Shown here one piece after another: positions 6,285-8,244 of a DNA stretch of 8,244 bases (within the stretch, counting starts at the first letter, position 1; each line of letters opens with the position of its first letter). This DNA is from Bacteroidales bacterium (GTDB lineage Bacteria > Bacteroidota > Bacteroidia > Bacteroidales > UBA1715). The translations under genes and the position numbers were made by a program. The notes beneath the pieces were generated by a model. The model was not told the DNA's origin. It worked only from the letters and a program-made list of their open reading frames with translations, and ran no database searches. The stretch lies in NCBI GenBank assembly GCA_031262005.1, contig JAISIO010000011.1, forward strand, positions 1 to 8,244, read 5' to 3'.

Positions 6285-7367
6285 TCATACAGTTTTCAAT
6301 TTCCCCATGAGTGAACTCGGGCATTCAGGAACAGGTAATTGATTGCCGTGAATATCTTTGTATTTATCGTCGGGATTGTATTCCACACCAATTTTATCTA
6401 AGAGCGTTTCTACGCCAATTTGGTGCATTTGCATTCCCAAATCCCACGGATTGTAACCGAGTACCATTCCTGCGAGCTCTTCGTAGGTAAGCACAGGTAT
6501 TCCCTTGCCTTGCGTGTCGTAGGTTTTTCCGTCCATTTCGGCTATAGCGTATTGCCAACGGTCTAAAAACATGGGGCAACCCGGACAGTTTGTTATAATA
6601 AAGTCGGGTTTGAATGGTTCCATCGACTCAAATTTTTTCTTGGTGTTCGATATTGAATAGGCTCTATTGGCTTGCACCAAATAATTTCGGAAACCAAATC
6701 CGCAACAGTGCCGGCGTTCAGGGTAATCCACAATTTCGCCGCCAAATGCTTCGACCATACCGCTTAATACCTGCGGAAATTCTGCGCCACCTACGCCTGA
6801 GGTAGGAAACATTTTTGAATAGTGACACCCAATGTGTTCTACTACTCGTAATGGTTCACCTGTTTCTTTGTTTATCAGTTTGTATTTTGCCTTTTGTGCT
6901 ATTTCGTTGCGAAATTTGTAAATCACATCGCTTGCGTGAGCAATGTTTTCGGGCAATTCAAATTCTCGTTTGGTAGCTTTGTACAACATTTCGCGCACTT
7001 TTGCCAATTGCTCGGGAAAATGATGCCACGTATCTAAAATTTCGGTGTATAAACCAAAACTGGTAATACACGAAAGTGCCATATTTTTCAATCCCATTCC
7101 GGTCATAAGCGAAAATTGACGGGCAACTACGGTTTGCGTGGTATCGAACGGTACTACGTCGGAATGATAACCAATGCCTGTACAGGTTGTGTGATTCGGG
7201 TCTTCGAGAACGGTTTTCCCCAATTCTTCACGTAGAATTTTCAAAAACGTTTTTTCCGAAGCCGGAAAAAAGTTTTGACGAATACAACTTCGTCCGTAAA
7301 AATAATTATCGTCGGCTATTTCTTTTTGGTACAATGCCCATTGGGTCGATTTTGGTTTCTTTTCCAT
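6285..7367 (-). CDS. HdrB-like CCG-domain protein (sHdrB1-type) with a degenerate N-terminal CCG site
   Basis: The catalytic-type subunit of the Hdr-like set, expected to act on a disulfide/thiol or sulfur-carrying partner. The C-terminal CCG domain is complete: C181, C221-C222, C261-P-G-C264. The N-terminal copy keeps C28, C62 and C100, but the first Cys of the CC pair is T61 and the last ligand of the CxxC is S103, so only three of five expected ligands remain and the distal noncubane cluster is probably absent or different. The protein is 360 residues, longer than methanogen HdrB (about 300), with well-ordered motifs such as 'PERRHCCGFGFRNY' and 'DRWQYAIAEM'. My recollection is that sHdrB1-type proteins share these features, but this needs an alignment. 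It has no membrane segment. It lies downstream of the HdrC-like gene across a 160-nt repeat-rich gap; the HdrA partner is 2.9 kb away beyond the plus-strand cassette. Confidence 0.88.
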   Translation of the reverse strand: MEKKPKSTQWALYQKEIADDNYFYGRSCIRQNFFPASEKTFLKILREELGKTVLEDPNHTTCTGIGYHSDVVPFDTTQTVVARQFSLMTGMGLKNMALSCITSFGLYTEILDTWHHFPEQLAKVREMLYKATKREFELPENIAHASDVIYKFRNEIAQKAKYKLINKETGEPLRVVEHIGCHYSKMFPTSGVGGAEFPQVLSGMVEAFGGEIVDYPERRHCCGFGFRNYLVQANRAYSISNTKKKFESMEPFKPDFIITNCPGCPMFLDRWQYAIAEMDGKTYDTQGKGIPVLTYEELAGMVLGYNPWDLGMQMHQIGVETLLDKIGVEYNPDDKYKDIHGNQLPVPECPSSLMGKLKTV

Positions 7368-7376
7368 AGTTTTATA

Positions 7377-7400
7377 TTATACCCCTAAATCCCCCTAATG
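7377..7400. repeat. TTAGGGG-type repeat in the leader of the HdrB-like gene
   Basis: The minus-strand leader reads ATTAGGGGGATTTAGGGGT followed by ATAA, ending 9 nt before the start codon at 7367. Its 12-nt core TTAGGGGTATAA (7388-7377) is identical to 1795-1784 in front of the membrane HdrD-like gene. The GGGG-rich doublet resembles a dispersed intergenic repeat that I associate with Bacteroidota. It is not a Shine-Dalgarno in the usual sense (not AGGAGG), although a GGGG tract about 13 nt upstream of a start could affect initiation. Confidence 0.5.
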
Positions 7401-7492
7401 CTTCGACTTCGATCAGCAAACGAGGAGACTTTGGCTCCGTGGTTTAATTCGTTGGTTATTTCATTTTGTTCTATCGTTATTTTTTCTCTACT

Positions 7493-7505
7493 CCCCCTTA
7501 GGGGG
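7493..7505. repeat. Short palindrome CCCCC-TTA-GGGGG just downstream of the HdrC-like gene
   Basis: Five C, a 3-nt loop and five G form a perfect stem, followed by another GGGGG (7508-7512) and then GGGG (7523-7526) close to the stop codon of the HdrC-like gene at 7528. On the minus strand the stem is followed by AGTAGAG and an A-run, not a T-run, so it lacks the intrinsic-terminator signature. Together with the repeat at 7377-7400 it brackets the 160-nt gap. The pair look like the two ends of one dispersed intergenic repeat. Confidence 0.5.
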
Positions 7506-7527
7506 CTGGGGGTGGCTGGACTGGGGC

Positions 7528-8232
7528 TTACGAATGCGTGCCGCTATTATGGGTGTACACGTGCACCATATAATCGTTCATAGCACCGTTCGTAGTGTCC
7601 AAATTCATTTCTTCGGCTTTTTTATTTGATTGTTCTTCAATTGTATTGTAAAAATCTTTACCGCCAGTTACTTCAAAAATTTGAGCAAGTTCGTTCAGTG
7701 CTTCATCGCTGATTTTGCGCAATGCGCCGGGTCCCGGCTTTTTGAAATTGGCACCCATGCGCTCGTATACGGCTTCTTTGTTGTCAATCACCCATTTCCA
7801 CATCGGTCCTTGCTCCACGTGTAGTTCCGGAGCAACTAGTTCGGGACTTAAACAATAACCGGTATTTAAAATATTTTCACCGATTACTTTTTTCAGAGCA
7901 TACTGCTGACGACCTTTTTCGCTTTCGGTAAAAAAACCTAACTTTTGTGAAAGCGTGCGCAATGCTTGAATTATCATACCCGCCGTATTACCGCGCGGGC
8001 AACGGGTTTTGCATGACATACACTGCCCGCAATACCAAATAGTATCGCTTTTGAGTAGATTTTCAATTGTTTCATTATTACGTTGTTGTACAAGCGTAAC
8101 TATTGAACGAGGGTCGTAATTGTAGAATTCGGCGGCAGGACAAATAGCGCAGCATACGCCACAATTCAAACACGATTTCAATCCCTCTTGAAAACGAATA
8201 TCTTTCTCTAATTCAGCACAGTAATCTATCAT
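7528..8232 (-). CDS. HdrC-like dicluster iron-sulfur protein with C-terminal extension (sHdrC1-type)
   Basis: A cytoplasmic electron-transfer subunit, first of the redox genes visible in the window. Two [4Fe-4S] motifs lie in the first 80 residues: C21, C24, C27, C31-Pro (with an extra C28) and C68, C71, C74, C78-Pro. About 150 residues follow with no further cysteine cluster (only C127), including 'EQGPMWKWV' and 'PGPGALRKISDEALNELAQIF', a probable helical partner-binding region. At 234 residues it is about twice the size of the small HdrC at 1863-2204. It matches the long HdrC1 of sHdr-type loci as I remember it. The HdrB-like gene follows in the same direction 160 nt away, consistent with a C1-B1 pair. 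Start: M1 at 8232 gives the usual spacing to the first cluster; only 12 nt of upstream sequence is visible, so an upstream start cannot be excluded. Confidence 0.88.
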   Translation of the reverse strand: MIDYCAELEKDIRFQEGLKSCLNCGVCCAICPAAEFYNYDPRSIVTLVQQRNNETIENLLKSDTIWYCGQCMSCKTRCPRGNTAGMIIQALRTLSQKLGFFTESEKGRQQYALKKVIGENILNTGYCLSPELVAPELHVEQGPMWKWVIDNKEAVYERMGANFKKPGPGALRKISDEALNELAQIFEVTGGKDFYNTIEEQSNKKAEEMNLDTTNGAMNDYMVHVYTHNSGTHS

Positions 8233-8244
8233 TATTTTACTTTT

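Noticed and set aside
2306..7367. Canonical methanogen-type HdrABC (CoM-S-S-CoB reductase)
   Set aside because: HdrA lacks its ferredoxin domains, HdrB has a degenerate N-terminal CCG and the host appears bacterial, so the annotated substrate would be misleading.
7493..7505. CCCCC-TTA-GGGGG as an intrinsic terminator of the long HdrC gene
   Set aside because: No T-run follows the stem on the minus strand (AGTAGAG then A-run); the G/C blocks nearby fit a dispersed repeat better.

Overview
The window looks like a chromosomal segment of a Bacteroidota bacterium, probably an anaerobic or facultative member related to Bacteroidales/Marinilabiliales. The evidence is indirect: moderately AT-rich DNA, start codons preceded by A/T-rich leaders without Shine-Dalgarno sequences, CCCCTAA/TTAGGGG-type and GATTAGT-type intergenic repeats, and an AlgI/AlgX-like acetylation pair of the Bacteroidota type. 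No species can be named from the sequence alone.

Layout. Five genes on the minus strand encode heterodisulfide-reductase (Hdr)-like redox proteins. Read in their transcription direction (8232 down to 7) they are: an HdrC-like dicluster ferredoxin with a long C-terminal extension (8232-7528); an HdrB-like CCG-domain protein whose N-terminal CCG site is degenerate (7367-6285); a short HdrA-like flavoprotein (3337-2306); a small second HdrC-like protein (2204-1863); and a 587-residue protein fusing a NarI/HdrE-like membrane domain, two [4Fe-4S] clusters and two complete CCG domains (1770-7). The order C1-B1-A-C2-B2 is that of the sHdr (sulfur-oxidation type) gene set rather than methanogen hdrABC. 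In the position of the second HdrB there is a membrane-anchored, probably haem- and quinone-linked protein resembling FadF/EtfD (ETF:menaquinone oxidoreductase) or DsrMK/HdrDE.

Between B1 and A lies a two-gene plus-strand cassette, 3663-6212: an AlgI-type MBOAT O-acyltransferase and an AlgX/AlgJ-like SGNH protein 3 nt downstream. They probably O-acetylate an exported polysaccharide and have no evident biochemical link with the Hdr proteins. By eye the cassette, especially its second gene, is more AT-rich than the flanking redox genes, so it may have been inserted into an ancestral C1-B1-A-C2-B2 array.

Working model (inference): a cytoplasmic C1-B1-A-C2 core takes electrons from or gives them to a thiol/disulfide or flavin partner, and the 587-residue protein links that core to the menaquinone pool. 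Nothing in the window identifies the substrate. Both edges cut the locus, so partner genes such as a lipoate-binding protein, ETF, TusA/DsrE or hydrogenase subunits could lie outside.

Intergenic DNA is rich in short repeats. The leaders of 6285-7367 and 7-1770 share a 12-nt TTAGGGGTATAA motif. Those of 2306-3337 and 1863-2204 share TAATCACTAA, next to a degenerate AT-rich tandem repeat. I saw no tRNA, rRNA, CRISPR, IS element or convincing intrinsic terminator.
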